Assembly: GCA_020881915.1 (NCBI GenBank)
Contig: JAJFPB010000006.1
Span: forward strand, 558,001-622,000
Origin: Paramyrothecium sp. XJ0827
Lineage: Eukaryota > Ascomycota > Sordariomycetes > Hypocreales > Stachybotryaceae
Direction: 5' to 3'
Length of the DNA: 64,000 nt
Shown piece by piece: positions 24,868 through 35,881 of the stretch (position 1 is its first letter; each line of letters begins with the position of its first letter). Under the pieces are notes generated by a model. It was given only the letters and a program-made list of their open reading frames with translations. It searched no databases and had not been told where the DNA came from. The position numbers and the translations under genes were made by a program.

Positions 24868-26649
24868 ATGTTACTGTTAAATTCTATTCTGGTCTCGGTA
24901 GCTCTCGCGGCGAGCGTAAGCCTTGAACCCGATAGCTCAGCCCAACAAGCGTGTGATGAGCTGGTTGAAGCCATTCCTGGCCGGGTCTCGGAGCGACTCG
25001 CATTGGCCTACACTGCCGAAATCAACTCTTACTGGTCCACCGCGCTGCGAGATGCGAGACCTGCTTGCTTAGTGCTGCCGCGGTCCGCACAGGAGATGGC
25101 AATCGCCGTCAAGGTTCTGAATAAGTATCCAAACGTGCAATTTGCTGTCAAGAGCGGCGGGCACACGCCGAATCAGCGGCACTCAAGCGTTCAAGGTGGA
25201 GTTCTCATTTCCACAAAAGATTTGCCTGGCACGACGTACGATCCCGAATCTCGACTGGCGTATGTCAAGCCAGGAGGCGAGTGGAATGACGTTATTGGAG
25301 TCCTTGACAAACGGGGAGTTACGATTGTCGGTGGTCGACTAGGTCTGTCATCCGCTCAAAATGGTTTTCAAAGCCGCTGACACTCATTTCTAGGTCTTGT
25401 GGGAGTTGGTGGTTATCTGCTCCAAGGAGGCATCTCATTCCTCTCCTCCCAGTATGGCTTGGCAGCTGATGTAAGTTCCTCGGATTTGATGTTTTAGCGT
25501 CATTTGTATTGCTGAAACTGAAAAGAAATGTAGAGTATTGTCGGCTGGGAGTTAGTTTTAGCTAACGGTACCATTCGAAATATTGACGCGGCTCAAGAAC
25601 CTGATGTTGCTGCAGCTCTGCGAGGCAGTGGCAGCCAATTCGGTATGGATACCATCTCCTCTTTTCATGGCTACCCAAGTTTGCCTAATGACAGAATATT
25701 AGGTATCGCAACACAATTCACAGTCCAGACACATCCTATCGGTCAAGTATGGGGTGGTATTAGGCTCTACGACGCCGAAAAGGCAGACGAGCTGTACGCC
25801 GCACTGCACGAATTTGTCTCCGAAGGTGCAAAAGACGAGAAGGCCGCCATCATCTTCACCGACATCATAGCCGCTGGAGGTATCAAAATCTTCCTCAACT
25901 TCTACTTTTACGACGGCCCGGTCCCTCCAACTACCGGACCATTTGCACAGTTCCTGGATATTGGTTCTACGCTGGACACCACCGGCATAAAATCTTACGC
26001 CGATCTCGTAAGTTCCAAAGTATTTTAGTAGATAGTGTTGAGACTTACCAACATGTATAGTTGAAAACAAACGGACAAGGGGCTGAGTTGCTTCAGTCTC
26101 GAATCTCGTTCAGAGTCCGTCTGCCCCATCCCCCTCAAGAATCGCCAGGTGCTAATTGAGCTATAGACATTCACGATTCCGTATCTCAAAGACGTCCCAA
26201 CCATGTATGACGAAATCTCTGAAAAGTTCACTTCACTAGTGGAGGGTTACCTGAAGAGTCCTCTGCGCCTTACCTCACAGTGCTCCATTGACTTCCAGCC
26301 CTTCCCTTCCGTTATCGGCAGACACACCGCCGAGCGTGGCGGTAACGCCTTGGGCCTTACTGGCGACGACCCGGACAGGATTCTTTTAGAAATCCAATGC
26401 TCTTGGGCAGTGAAATCGGACGACGAAATTTTCGCTGCCGTGTCCAAGTCACTTACAGACTGGCTGGAGGTAAAGGTTCCGGAATGGACGAATGGGAAGC
26501 AGTACTATCTGCCGTACTTGATGAATGACGCTGGTGGCGACCAGAATGTTACAGGAACGTATCGCAGCTACGCGAAGCTCAGAGCCCTGCAAGAGGAATT
26601 CGACCCTCAGGGATTTTTCAAAAGGAGGGGGGGTGGATTTGTGTATTGA
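24868..26649 (+). CDS. Secreted FAD-linked oxidoreductase (BBE-like)
   Basis: Flavin-dependent oxidase of the berberine-bridge-enzyme-like/FAD-binding type 4 family. Six exons in phase (24868-25342, 25394-25470, 25534-25642, 25703-26007, 26061-26114, 26167-26649) encode 500 residues. The N-terminus is a signal peptide. VKSGGHTPN (His99) is the expected covalent flavin attachment site. GVGGYLLQGGISFLS is the second flavin loop, but it has no cysteine at the site used for bicovalent attachment, so attachment is probably monocovalent. VLANGTI, LRGSGSQFGI and the C-terminal EFDPQGFF block follow the family. Such oxidases are common tailoring enzymes in fungal clusters. The substrate here is unknown. 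Confidence 0.9.
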
Positions 26650-28087
26650 TCGGCAGAAACTCCCGCATCTCAGAAGATGCTTCAAGATTTCTTGTACATG
26701 GCTCACATTTTGCTCTGATCCTAGTTCGACTCGCATTGTCAAGTCACTGGCAACGTCAAAACAGCATGCATCTCCTTGGATCCAAAACCATGACCGCCGC
26801 CCACCTCAGAACTCAGAGTGAAAAGCTATACGAGTCACTCCTCCCAAGCGCACTTCCTTGTGATTTCCAGGCTGTCTCATTGTCTCATTGACTCTTGTGC
26901 ATTATGAATAATGGGCCTCTCACACTGCGGTATATATATCTGGGTGTTCATATAATCTCTCACTTGGCACTGCAGGGTAGTTCTAGATCTGCCGATGGCT
27001 AATGGAGTGCCGGCCATCGCGTGATTGATGCAGTCTACGAGGGCTTCCATAGAGCTTCTGTAATTAAAGAAGCAAAATACTTTGTCCGTGAAATGTCGAT
27101 TATTAGCATTAGTCATTTGACTTGAACCAGCAATAATGAAATGATAACTGGTAGTCGGGCGTCAGTTATTCACCATACCGCCACAACTAGCAAGCTAGGC
27201 GCATCTCGTACTTGGCAAGTATCGACGTACTGACTTTAAGTGGGAACGAGTTGAGGTGCCCGTTGGTGCGCCGAGATGTAAGGTTCTCCAGCTACTGAGC
27301 AGGGGTGGTGTACACGGCAAAGACTCCAATCAAGCTCGCCTCCTCGTCTTTCTCAATGAAGATTTTGGGGAACACAGGCAGGCAGGCACTGCCGAATGGC
27401 AGTTTGACGCGATTTTGCGGCGAGTGCTTGAAAACCTAATGTGAAGGAAGGGTTCACTCTTCGAGAAGCAGGGAGATCCCGAGGCTCAAAAGTCGTCACA
27501 CAGCCCGTAATCAACACTTCAATGGTATTTTAAGCTCCCGAACCTTTTCCCATTATATCTAAGATGACAAATTTGACCAGGATTATGCTCGTGACTCAGT
27601 CTGACAGTTCGCTCCAATCAATGGTTCTGATGCGAATGGAAACAAGGACCGCAAATTGCCGATTGCGACCAGCAAAGTCTGTCCTAAGAACAGACCAACT
27701 CTTGATTTGGTAGGACAAGGGCTGTGGCCTTAAAAGATTAGTGATCCGGCCGCCTGAAAGACAGCGCGTCTCGATAAAGTATGGGCGGGGCGCCAGTCGT
27801 GACTTTTGACGCACCCTCGCTCGGTGTCCAACAACTGGATGCATCCGCCCCATGACTGAAAAATAGCGGAGTAATAGCGGAGTTTAAGGAATTCCGCCAT
27901 CTGGCTGCACACCGCATCATAGGATTAGTAAGAGGCACCTTTTCGTACTGCAAGGTGTTTCTATTTATTCTACTCTGCGATCTTTTGTTGCCAAGCAAGC
28001 TACTGCCTTGTCCTTGCTTTCTCTCCGCACTTTCCACGCAACTTGAACGCTCCTCTGAACATCCTGGGAATTTTTTTTTTAATTGAT
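26650..28087. other. Gene-free region
   Basis: About 1.4 kb between the FAD oxidase and the reductase. A minus-strand frame of about 46 codons ending near 27297 looks mildly protein-like but matches no family I recognise. A T-rich run lies just before the reductase start. No repeats or RNA genes seen. Confidence 0.45.
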
Positions 28088-29325
28088 ATGATGGCCTCTC
28101 TGGACAACCCCGCAGTTCCCAAGGGCTCCACTGTTCTCGTCACTGGAGCCAATGGCTTGTTGGGTTCACACATTGCCGACCAGTTCCTCGAATACGGCTA
28201 CAAAGTTCGTGGTACTGTCAGGGACACGAGGAAGAACTCTTGGCTTCAGGATCTTTTTGATGGAAAGTACGGGAAGGGCAATTTCGAGCTTTTCGAGGTC
28301 GCCGACCTGTCCGCCGATGGCGCGTTCGACGAGGCCGTGAAAGGTTTGCTAAACACTGGAGAACGCACCGAGGGTAATGAGATTGTCGCCTGACTCCCGA
28401 GATAGGCACCTCCGTTGTTGCACATACTGCGAGTATCATGACCTTTTCGGCGGATCCCAACGCCGTAATTCCCCACGCTGTTGCCTTTGCTCGCAATGCC
28501 CTCGAGTCTGCCTACAAGGAGAGCTCGGTGAAGCGATTCGTTCTGACTTCGTCATCATCGGCGGCTGTCCTCTCCAACCCGGACTTACCCGGTGTCAAAG
28601 TGACTGAAGACACATGGAACGATTTCGCCGTCAAGGCCGCATGGGCTGATCCTCCCTACACTGAGGAGCGGGGCGGCGTTGTTTATGCCGCCAGCAAAAC
28701 TGAGGCCGAACAGGCAGTGTGGAAATACCATAAACAAAATCGCACGAAGCGTCCGGACCTGGTTGTCAACACAGGTAAGATATGCCTGCTCATAGGATTG
28801 CTTGTGCCTACTAACATCTTCAGTTCTCCCGAACTTCAACTTCGGCGAGTCGCTGGACCCGGTCAATCAGGGGTATCCCAGTAGCTCTGGCCTCCCGGCC
28901 GCGCTATGGCAGGGCCAGGTAACGCATTTCCACAAGATAACCGTCCCACGTATGTTTCATTTCTTTAATATCGAGTTGCCGTAATCACTAAAGAATTTGC
29001 AGAATACTATATCGACGTTCAAGATACCGGTAGACTACATGTGGCGGCCGCCATTTTTAGCCATGTCAAAGACCGGCGCATTTTCGGCTTTGCGGGACGT
29101 TTTAATTGGGATATTATACTGGATATCCTCCGTAAAGCCGCGCCCAACAGGAAACTCCCCAGTAACTTCTCTGCCGGGTTAGATCCTAATGAGATTGAAC
29201 CTCGTGGTGAAGCCGAGCAGTTACTGCGGGATCTTGGGCGTCAGGGTTGGGTTAGTCTGGAAGAGAGTATCCTCGCTAATGTCTCGGACTTGAAGGATGC
29301 TGAAACGGCAGCATCAAAATTATAA
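28088..29325 (+). CDS. NADPH-dependent aldehyde/ketone reductase (extended SDR, DFR-like)
   Basis: Cytosolic carbonyl reductase of the dihydroflavonol-reductase-like extended SDR family. Four exons (28088-28343, 28406-28774, 28824-28949, 29003-29325) encode 357 residues. The first intron has a GTTTGC donor. A tempting GTAACG at 28919 is not used, because only the donor at 28950 restores the PQYYIDVQDTGRLHVAA reading. Motifs: TGANGLLGSH at about 19-28, with VRGTVRD as the NADPH-binding strand, VAHTAS, TSSSSA, and catalytic YAASK with Tyr near 179. Close relatives reduce methylglyoxal-like or polyketide carbonyls. It follows the FAD oxidase in the same direction, a plausible oxidation/reduction pair. 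Confidence 0.9.
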
Positions 29326-29640
29326 TTTAGTAACCCATGTACTACCTGTCTCATACCTAGGCCTTTTTTATTTTAGTAGAATAAGGCATCGGTTGGGGAC
29401 GATGAAGAAAAGAAGGGCATCTGGATTTATTTGAGTTAGTTTCTTCTCCTTCATTTTCCTTTCCGCATCATGCACTTCGTATCTAGCATTGCAGTCTGAC
29501 TCTTCAAAGATCAGGCGCCTTCTAATGAGCTGTCACACAACATTATAACAATGTGTCTTGTTAGTTTTGGAAAACAAATCAGGCAAACGTGGAAACTTTA
29601 AGAATAAGTGGAAGTTAGAAGCCTGGAGACTCAACTGATG
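29326..29640. other. Spacer after reductase
   Basis: About 315 bases of 3' flank, T-rich, with no gene seen. Confidence 0.4.
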
Positions 29641-30190
29641 TCCTTTCAGCCGTCATAAATCCCTTGGCCACTAGAACTGGTAATGAGGCTCCGTGGTCCA
29701 TCCATGACCACCATGTACTTGGCGCCGATGGTGACGAGGGTCTCCTAACACACGCTGGCGTGATTACACTGGAGATGAACTAGCGTCTTCTGGCATAGCT
29801 GCCCGTCGATGCTGTCCTGGGAGTCGGTCGAAAACCACGAGTACAGACAGGCTCCGACGATAACGATTTCCCCACAGCCAGGCATCATGACAACCCGCCG
29901 CAGCCGTTGAGCCTCTCTCAAGCAATGCAGTAGTAGTCTGCGGTATCGGGCAAGAGGAACGGCTTTTCCAAAACGGGGAGGCGGGTTGAGCGCCGGCTGA
30001 TGATAAGGGCGACTTGATTTGGATCATGGCAGCAAAGATGCTTGCGGCGGTGTGGAAGTTATACTGATACATCACGGCATGCTCTGATGCTGTGCCGTTG
30101 AGCCAGTCTCGCTTGGTGCTCTCGATTAGCAGGCCGCGCCCGACATACACCGGGGTTTGCACCATGGTGTTTTTGGCGTCTTGCAGGTCG
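29641..30190 (-). pseudogene. Decayed C-terminal fragment of a GH55-type beta-1,3-glucanase
   Basis: Minus-strand relic of a secreted cell-wall glucanase. Reading from 30190 downward, one frame gives VYVGRGLLIES and WLNGTASEHAVMYQYNFH, which match the late part of fungal GH55 glucan 1,3-beta-glucosidases. The frame is then lost. A different frame picks up IVIVGACLYSWFS and, after an in-frame TAG, LVTIGAKYMVVMDG and a short end. The N-terminal two thirds of the enzyme are absent. At least one frameshift and one stop make it non-functional. The family assignment rests on motif memory, not a search. Confidence 0.65.
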
Positions 30191-30836
30191 GATTGTCAAT
30201 CACATTGTCTACCTCACATGGCCACATGTCTCTAAGATACGTCGAAACAACCGAAAGAGGTTCTCAATAGAGGATTTCGAGAACCCAAATAAATTTTGGA
30301 AGGAATTCCATGTTCTGAAGTATAAATTACAATGCGGAAAGTCTCAGCATGGGCTCTGTTTACTTCCTAGTTGATGCTAATACATTCATCATGGGGATCA
30401 TGGAGGTACCAACCTAACTGCGTCCAAAACTCACAGTCTTGTAGACGCGCTGCACATGATACTGCTAACACGCCGAAGGATATTAACCTTCGGTTATCAC
30501 GTCTCTAAGCATGACATCCTTGAATTCGTGTACAAGCTACAATATCATTATTGCGGGGTTCCTGGATCCACCAAGATGGACTACCGCTGCTTTATCTTGC
30601 CGACATAAGAATGTTGTCTGAATGGGGCAGGTCACAAACGTCTAGATAAGGAAACACCCAGTGGCCAAGGCGGTTGATCCCTACCCCTCGCACCTCGATC
30701 CGCTTGTCATCGATCCGCAATGGCAATGAGTAGGCTTCTCCCGTCGGCGGGGTAGAGTGACGCCCATATAAGACCATGCGTCCCGGGTTCTCGCACGAGG
30801 GCATCAATTTCCCCTCCACATAGTATAATATTTCAT
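30191..30836. other. Gene-free region upstream of metallopeptidase
   Basis: About 650 bases between the glucanase relic and the metallopeptidase. A TATA-like AGTATAATATTT lies directly before the start codon. No other feature seen. Confidence 0.4.
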
Positions 30837-32840
30837 ATGATGCCGGCTACCGAGGCTGTCGTCATCCTTGGCCTGTTGGCAGCATGGGCTCAGGCAGCGA
30901 CCTGTATCCCACCTGGCGACCCGTTCCGCGTTGTCGACGCTCAGAACTGGGTGAACCCCGATGACATGACTTGGGCTGACTGGAAGGCACCACCAGGGAC
31001 CAATTGGAGTGATCCGTCACGTAGGGGTTATGAGCGCAACTTCAACATTGCCCTTGTCTCACTGGACTATGACGATAGGCCCTTCGCCATCACACAACCC
31101 CCCGGATCTACTATCTTTGGGAATCCCCAACCTCAAGCCGCCAATATCCCTCGCGAGGATGTCCCAGTCTTCTACCGCGACCTCCTCAACACACCTAATG
31201 ATCTGAACAAAGGACATACTTTGCACGAATACTGGATGGAGGACTCAGCCGGTCGCTTTGGTGTAGACTTGACCGTCTTCGGTGCTTATCGCATGCCTTC
31301 CTTAGCATGGCAGTATGGCATTGACAACTCAATGAACTCTGGATCTTGTCACGTTCCCAATGCCTGCAACCGAAACATCCGGACCGACGGCCTGCGACTA
31401 TGGCGCCAAGACGTGGGTGATGAAGTGGCCAATTCATTTGAGCTTGTCTTCATCCTCTCTGCTGGTCAGGACGAGTCGTCCACGTGGCAAGAGTTCGGTC
31501 AGATGAAGTGGACGAACCCGGAAGACGTACCACCTGAGTTTGGACCCCCTCGAGACGATGACAACTCTACCCTGGTAAATTACGCCAGGACGCGCTATGT
31601 GCCCTGGACGAGTTGGGCTTCTGCCTCTACCATCTGGCCCAATGCCGGCGGTGGCTCGTCCACACAGGCGGAAAGCTCGGGCATGGGTGTCTATGCCCAC
31701 GAACTTAGTCACTTGCTATCTATCGGGGACAACTACAATAACCCGTACGGTGTACCCCTGCGCCGTGCCTTCACGGGCCCTTGGTCCATGATGTCTCGTG
31801 GCTCCTTCAACGGTCCTGGAGGTCCACACACCCGATGGCAAATCCCAACCCTGCAGGGCAGCTCTCTCGGCTCTCTTCATACCGTGAGAGACAAATATCA
31901 ACTGGGACTGATGGATGATGCCGAATTACTCCAGCTTTCGCGCTCAGGACTTGCAGCGTCTGGGCCAGTTGTCGCGCGAGTGACGGCGAGAGCTGTCGAC
32001 TCGGATGTGAAGGGTGTGAGAGTCGTGCTGGAGGGCGGAGACCTATCGCCTCGCTGTGATTTCAACACAGAGGTGCTATGTGATGGAGGCGGCTATGATT
32101 ACTACGATATGGAGGTTGTCGACCGCATGGGCGCAGACTCATTCCAACCCGACCATGGTGTCATGATCAGCAAGTCCAAGCAGATCGACCGCTTGCCCTT
32201 CCAGTGGACCATTGACGCCAACCCTCAGGACATTGGCCTTCTTGATTTTATCCGACCTGATGGCACACCGCAGATGATTACTCTCGGTGACTATCGCCAA
32301 TTGTCGGACGCATTGTTCCATGCGGGAACACGGTCCGGAAGCGAGTTTGAGCACGTCGATGAACCCAATAACCTGCATTTTTACGTCATCAGCATTAATC
32401 GCAATAATGCTGGCGTCCTCTCCTACACAGTCGGAATTAGGTCACTTAACGGAACAAGTGCAAGTGCAATCGGCATCGAGCTTGCTCAGGGACAGCCTGT
32501 GGTCAGCCGGGTCAACATCCCAACGGGCGCTGGTGTCTTCTGCTCTTTTGATCTAACCAACAATGGGACATACGTGGGCGGCGGTGAGCATCCCCAAGAT
32601 ATATCTGCATACGTAGGGTACGATATTTTCCGTCTCGAGGCTGAGGTAGAGGGCGAGGGATGGCGTGTTGCGGTGCCCAACGCACTGCTTGCGGCCAAGT
32701 TTGGCAGCACAGTAAGCGCCAATGTTGCTGTTGGAGCAGACGAGGGTGCTGTCGATGTTGGTGTCGTCACCTTGACTGCCACATCCGAGTCTGATCCCAC
32801 TGTCAAGGTGTCTGCGCAGTGCAGTGTTCCAAAGGCATAA
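30837..32840 (+). CDS. Secreted M6-type zinc metallopeptidase
   Basis: Extracellular zinc protease of the immune-inhibitor-A-like M6 group. One intron-less frame of 667 residues. The N-terminus is a signal peptide ending near residue 21, with two adjacent ATGs. The zinc site is HELSH at about 288-292, followed by LLSIGDNYNNP, which fits HExxHxxxxxD-type zinc ligation. Before it lie the EYWMEDSAGRFGVDL and WQEFGQMKW segments; after it comes GPWSMMSRGSFNGPGG, the methionine-turn region. The C-terminal 250 residues form a beta-rich domain of unknown role. All visible catalytic residues are intact. It is probably unrelated to metabolite synthesis and stands alone beside the transposon-rich region. 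Confidence 0.85.
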   Translation: MMPATEAVVILGLLAAWAQAATCIPPGDPFRVVDAQNWVNPDDMTWADWKAPPGTNWSDPSRRGYERNFNIALVSLDYDDRPFAITQPPGSTIFGNPQPQAANIPREDVPVFYRDLLNTPNDLNKGHTLHEYWMEDSAGRFGVDLTVFGAYRMPSLAWQYGIDNSMNSGSCHVPNACNRNIRTDGLRLWRQDVGDEVANSFELVFILSAGQDESSTWQEFGQMKWTNPEDVPPEFGPPRDDDNSTLVNYARTRYVPWTSWASASTIWPNAGGGSSTQAESSGMGVYAHELSHLLSIGDNYNNPYGVPLRRAFTGPWSMMSRGSFNGPGGPHTRWQIPTLQGSSLGSLHTVRDKYQLGLMDDAELLQLSRSGLAASGPVVARVTARAVDSDVKGVRVVLEGGDLSPRCDFNTEVLCDGGGYDYYDMEVVDRMGADSFQPDHGVMISKSKQIDRLPFQWTIDANPQDIGLLDFIRPDGTPQMITLGDYRQLSDALFHAGTRSGSEFEHVDEPNNLHFYVISINRNNAGVLSYTVGIRSLNGTSASAIGIELAQGQPVVSRVNIPTGAGVFCSFDLTNNGTYVGGGEHPQDISAYVGYDIFRLEAEVEGEGWRVAVPNALLAAKFGSTVSANVAVGADEGAVDVGVVTLTATSESDPTVKVSAQCSVPKA

Positions 32841-35357
32841 TTGTTGTAATGAGATAATTTCATTTACATATTAATCCCAAAACCTTGCTAGCTATGTGTC
32901 AACCAAGCTGCCATCGTAACAAAGCACTTCTCAGGTTGTGGTTATAGAGGTGTTCACTTCAAGGGTAGCGAGGGGGTGTTGTTGCATCACAGAGTCTATG
33001 TGTTCTTCCATCCTCGATCTCTACAAAATACAATTCGGCTCATCCTCTTGAGGTAGTTTGATTATGCAAAGAGAGAAAACAGTCCCTAGGTAAAAATAGT
33101 TGCTTTGACTCCCTCCAATGGCTCCTGCCATATCTCTGTTTACGTCCAGCGTTATTTATCACCGTAGTATGTACATCAATATCCGATGTTCTTTGTTGCA
33201 CACATACGTAATCGTTTTATGTCAAGTCGCATCACAAGCACATGAGTCAGCTTTAGTAGAAGCAGCAATGAACAATTCTTATTGTTCAATCAGCAGATTA
33301 CAGCATTTTACAAAGCCTTTGCTGCTTTGTGGTCTCGTGGACGACGCGAAGACCAAGAGAGACAACAGAAAAGAATTATTTCGTTATTGAATTCTACTGA
33401 TATCAAATCTTAATGTAGACTAACCATTGATCCTAAAGAAATTCCTCAATTAAGTCGTAGCAAAGTTCTCCAATTTCGAGCAAGACAAGCGGTCTAGTGC
33501 AGCTCAGGAATTGGGAAGTTTCTTTCTTCAACTCTCAGCTCTGCTGGTTTTGAGTAGAAGACGATGTCAATCATTCCAACGCTCTCCATCATGATAGTGC
33601 CTTACTCGCAACTGATCTAGATTTCCTTATTTTTAGCATACATTATTGACGCCCGAACATATGAGCGTGCAAATGCCTTTTTGCTGACACTGTAACTAAG
33701 TACGACAAATACGTCCTCCCTTCCGGGCGAATTTTATGAAACCAAACTCCAACAGTGACTGCAAGTGCTCTACCCTGACTGATGATGAGGTTCAAATCTA
33801 GGCCACCCAGTCGGGAACATAGCAGTAAGGGACCATGAATGTACTGGATGAAAGGCTAATGATCCCACGCTGCTAATGTCTTCGAATAACAAACACAAAG
33901 TCTTCGAAAAGGCTTTATGCTCAGCGCCATATTTATTATAAACTAAATCCCTTCCATCAGCCACATTGAGCGAAGCAGTAAAGTATTCAACTGCGACTTC
34001 AAGACAATTTTCAGATTGCTTCCCATTCGCCGCGGTGTTAGTTAATCAGTTGACATTAGGTACCCAACTCGAGAATATGTCGCGGTTAATGTCACTGACT
34101 CTCTAGAGATTTCTGGGAGAATGCTTGCCTTTAATGATAACAAAAACCGTTCTACACAAATACTAGGTTAGGTGTTGCAACGCAGGCATCACTTGAAGGT
34201 GGCTACCCTAAACCAGGATCCACATTATCACAGAGTCTCTAAGTGTTTAAAACCACAGAGTTCGACACCAAGACACAACAAGCTCGCCGACCACCAATAC
34301 AATAAGATAAGCATGCAGTTATTTAATGATAACATTTCAACTTTATGAAAAGATATAAATTGAGTGCCTGCCTTGCTAATGGGAAGGTGGGCCTTCCTTA
34401 CTCCCACCTAGAGGTTTCACGGGTCTCCAAGCTTGGCTCTTAAGCTATAGGGTAGCACAAGCAAGACGGATCTGTTTCCTCCCCATTTCACCATTCGCGG
34501 GGACGGAGCAAGATGGTAGGCGTTATCTATCTTCATGTAGCTTCACTTCGTAGAATTTGCTTTTGACCCTATTTTCTAAAGCCGTTACGAACGATCAGAT
34601 AATCTGTGACGTTTGCTACGGCTCAAGAGACAATATCATGAAGATCAATCCGGCCGACCATTACTAGTTGTTTATGGTGTGGCTCTTTCAATATTAGGCG
34701 ACAATCTTGTGAACATGGTATGTGGTGGGGTGCGTATTATCGGTCGGCCCCCTAACCATGGGCTGGGGTGATGCGGAAAGCCTGACGACGCCGGCCCCAG
34801 CCCAGGCGACATATGGGTTTCCATCCTCGGCTCCTGATGTGCCCCCTTATCGCTATCCACACAGCGACAGAGGAGAAGGACTTCGGCCATTTGAGTAACC
34901 TTAGAATAAGATGCTCATGGATCAAGCAACCACACCGGACCATCCAACCACAGAATTCACCATGCCGATGATTCGTTCCTTAGAACATGGCCACACTGAT
35001 CTGGTCTATAGGTACTGACGTTGAGGTCTCCCACCAACGCGCATTAGAATCCTGGGGTTTTGCTTCTACATCTCTGTCCTAATTCGGCCGTGCAGGCGCC
35101 CGATCTCCACTGACGGCCGCATTCCTAAGTCGGGAAAGTCACTGGAGGATGGCAAAAAAAACTTGGCATATACCGGCGATAAGCATCGGCGGAGCCGGTC
35201 ATGGTCAAGGTCTCTTCGAATTTGTAGGTTAGTTGCGGAAGTTGGGGGCTTAATGTGACTGTCTGTTGGTTTTACACAAACTTCTGTCAACAAACTGCAT
35301 TATATATGTCTGTGAGGCCCACATTAATTCAGCCTTTGCTCCACTAAGCAGAAGGGC
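32841..35357. other. Gene-poor AT-rich region
   Basis: About 2.5 kb with only short frames and no recognisable domain on either strand. A+T content and TA steps are raised around 33100-34350, which would fit old degraded repeat DNA, but I cannot identify a parent element. It borders the composite transposon. Confidence 0.5.
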
Positions 35358-35366
35358 GTGAAGCAT
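35358..35366 (+). repeat. Left target-site duplication
   Basis: GTGAAGCAT directly outside the left inverted repeat. The same nine bases, in the same orientation, lie directly outside the right repeat at 39666-39674. Confidence 0.8.
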
Positions 35367-35589
35367 GGGGCCCCATAGGGACACGCCTAGGCGCCTCTCC
35401 ACTTCTGCACGCGTAGGCGTGCGGATTATGTCAGCCCCCAATTTGGCACAACTCCACAACTGCATTTCGAGTTTGAGGCTGGCGGGTTTCAGAATCCCGA
35501 GATTCAGAACTGCAATGAATTCCTAATTATCAAGCTGAATACAATTCCTGCTGCTCTTTTCCATCATTCTCAGCCGCCTCCCAGATGTC
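35367..35589 (+). repeat. Left terminal inverted repeat (223 bases)
   Basis: Starts GGGGCCCCATAGGGACACG and is the reverse complement of 39442-39665. By eye I count one substitution (CG against TG near 35410) and one single-base indel. It includes the last 19 codons and stop of the small minus-strand frame at 35530-35679. Confidence 0.85.
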
Positions 35590-35679
35590 GCGCATGCCTC
35601 TTCTGCTAGAAAATGGATTACTTTCCATCTCTGCCGCTACCTGAGCCTCCACCCGATCATCTTCTGCATACTTGGGCAT
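35530..35679 (-). CDS. Small unknown frame of 49 codons in the transposon end
   Basis: Minus-strand ATG at 35679 to TGA at 35530, an acidic, hydrophilic peptide containing NPFSSRRGMRDIWEAAE. I do not recognise it. Its second half (from DIWEAAEN to the stop) lies inside the inverted repeat, so it is repeated intact in the right copy at 39442-39501, where the first half is cut away by the Copia LTR. It may be the end of an element-encoded protein or a chance frame. Confidence 0.3.
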   Translation of the reverse strand: MPKYAEDDRVEAQVAAEMESNPFSSRRGMRDIWEAAENDGKEQQELYSA

Positions 35680-35692
35680 TGTAGAGTAGAGG

Positions 35693-35835
35693 AGCTCTAC
35701 CCACTTCTCTACCCTACCCAGGTAGAGGAGTGGGTCTCTCTACCCTACCCAGGTAGAATGGGTAGAGTAGTGGGTAGAGTAGTGGGTAGAGTAGTGGGTA
35801 GATTGGTGGATAGACTATAAGGTAGGTAGGGAAGG
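35693..35835. repeat. Tandem repeat of GGGTAGAGTAGT-type units
   Basis: A minisatellite between the left TIR and the hAT gene. It has a first part with CTCTACCCTACCCAGGTAGA repeated in opposite senses, then at least four 12-base units related to GGGTAGAGTAGT. Subterminal repeats of this kind are common in DNA transposons. Confidence 0.75.
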
Positions 35836-35881
35836 CAGATGCTGTATATATGCTCAATTCTCCGTAATAAGCCACCTTGTA

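Noticed and set aside
27290..27440. Minus-strand frame of about 46 codons with a protein-like ending (FAVYTTPAQ)
   Set aside because: Too short, no recognisable family, and no upstream exon with a credible splice could be found; possibly a gene relic, but not supportable.
28919..28949. GTAACG at 28919 as a splice donor in the reductase
   Set aside because: Its use puts the next exon out of frame; the donor at 28950 restores the conserved reading.
35693..35835. CRISPR-like array
   Set aside because: The units are short contiguous tandem repeats without spacers, in a eukaryotic transposon.
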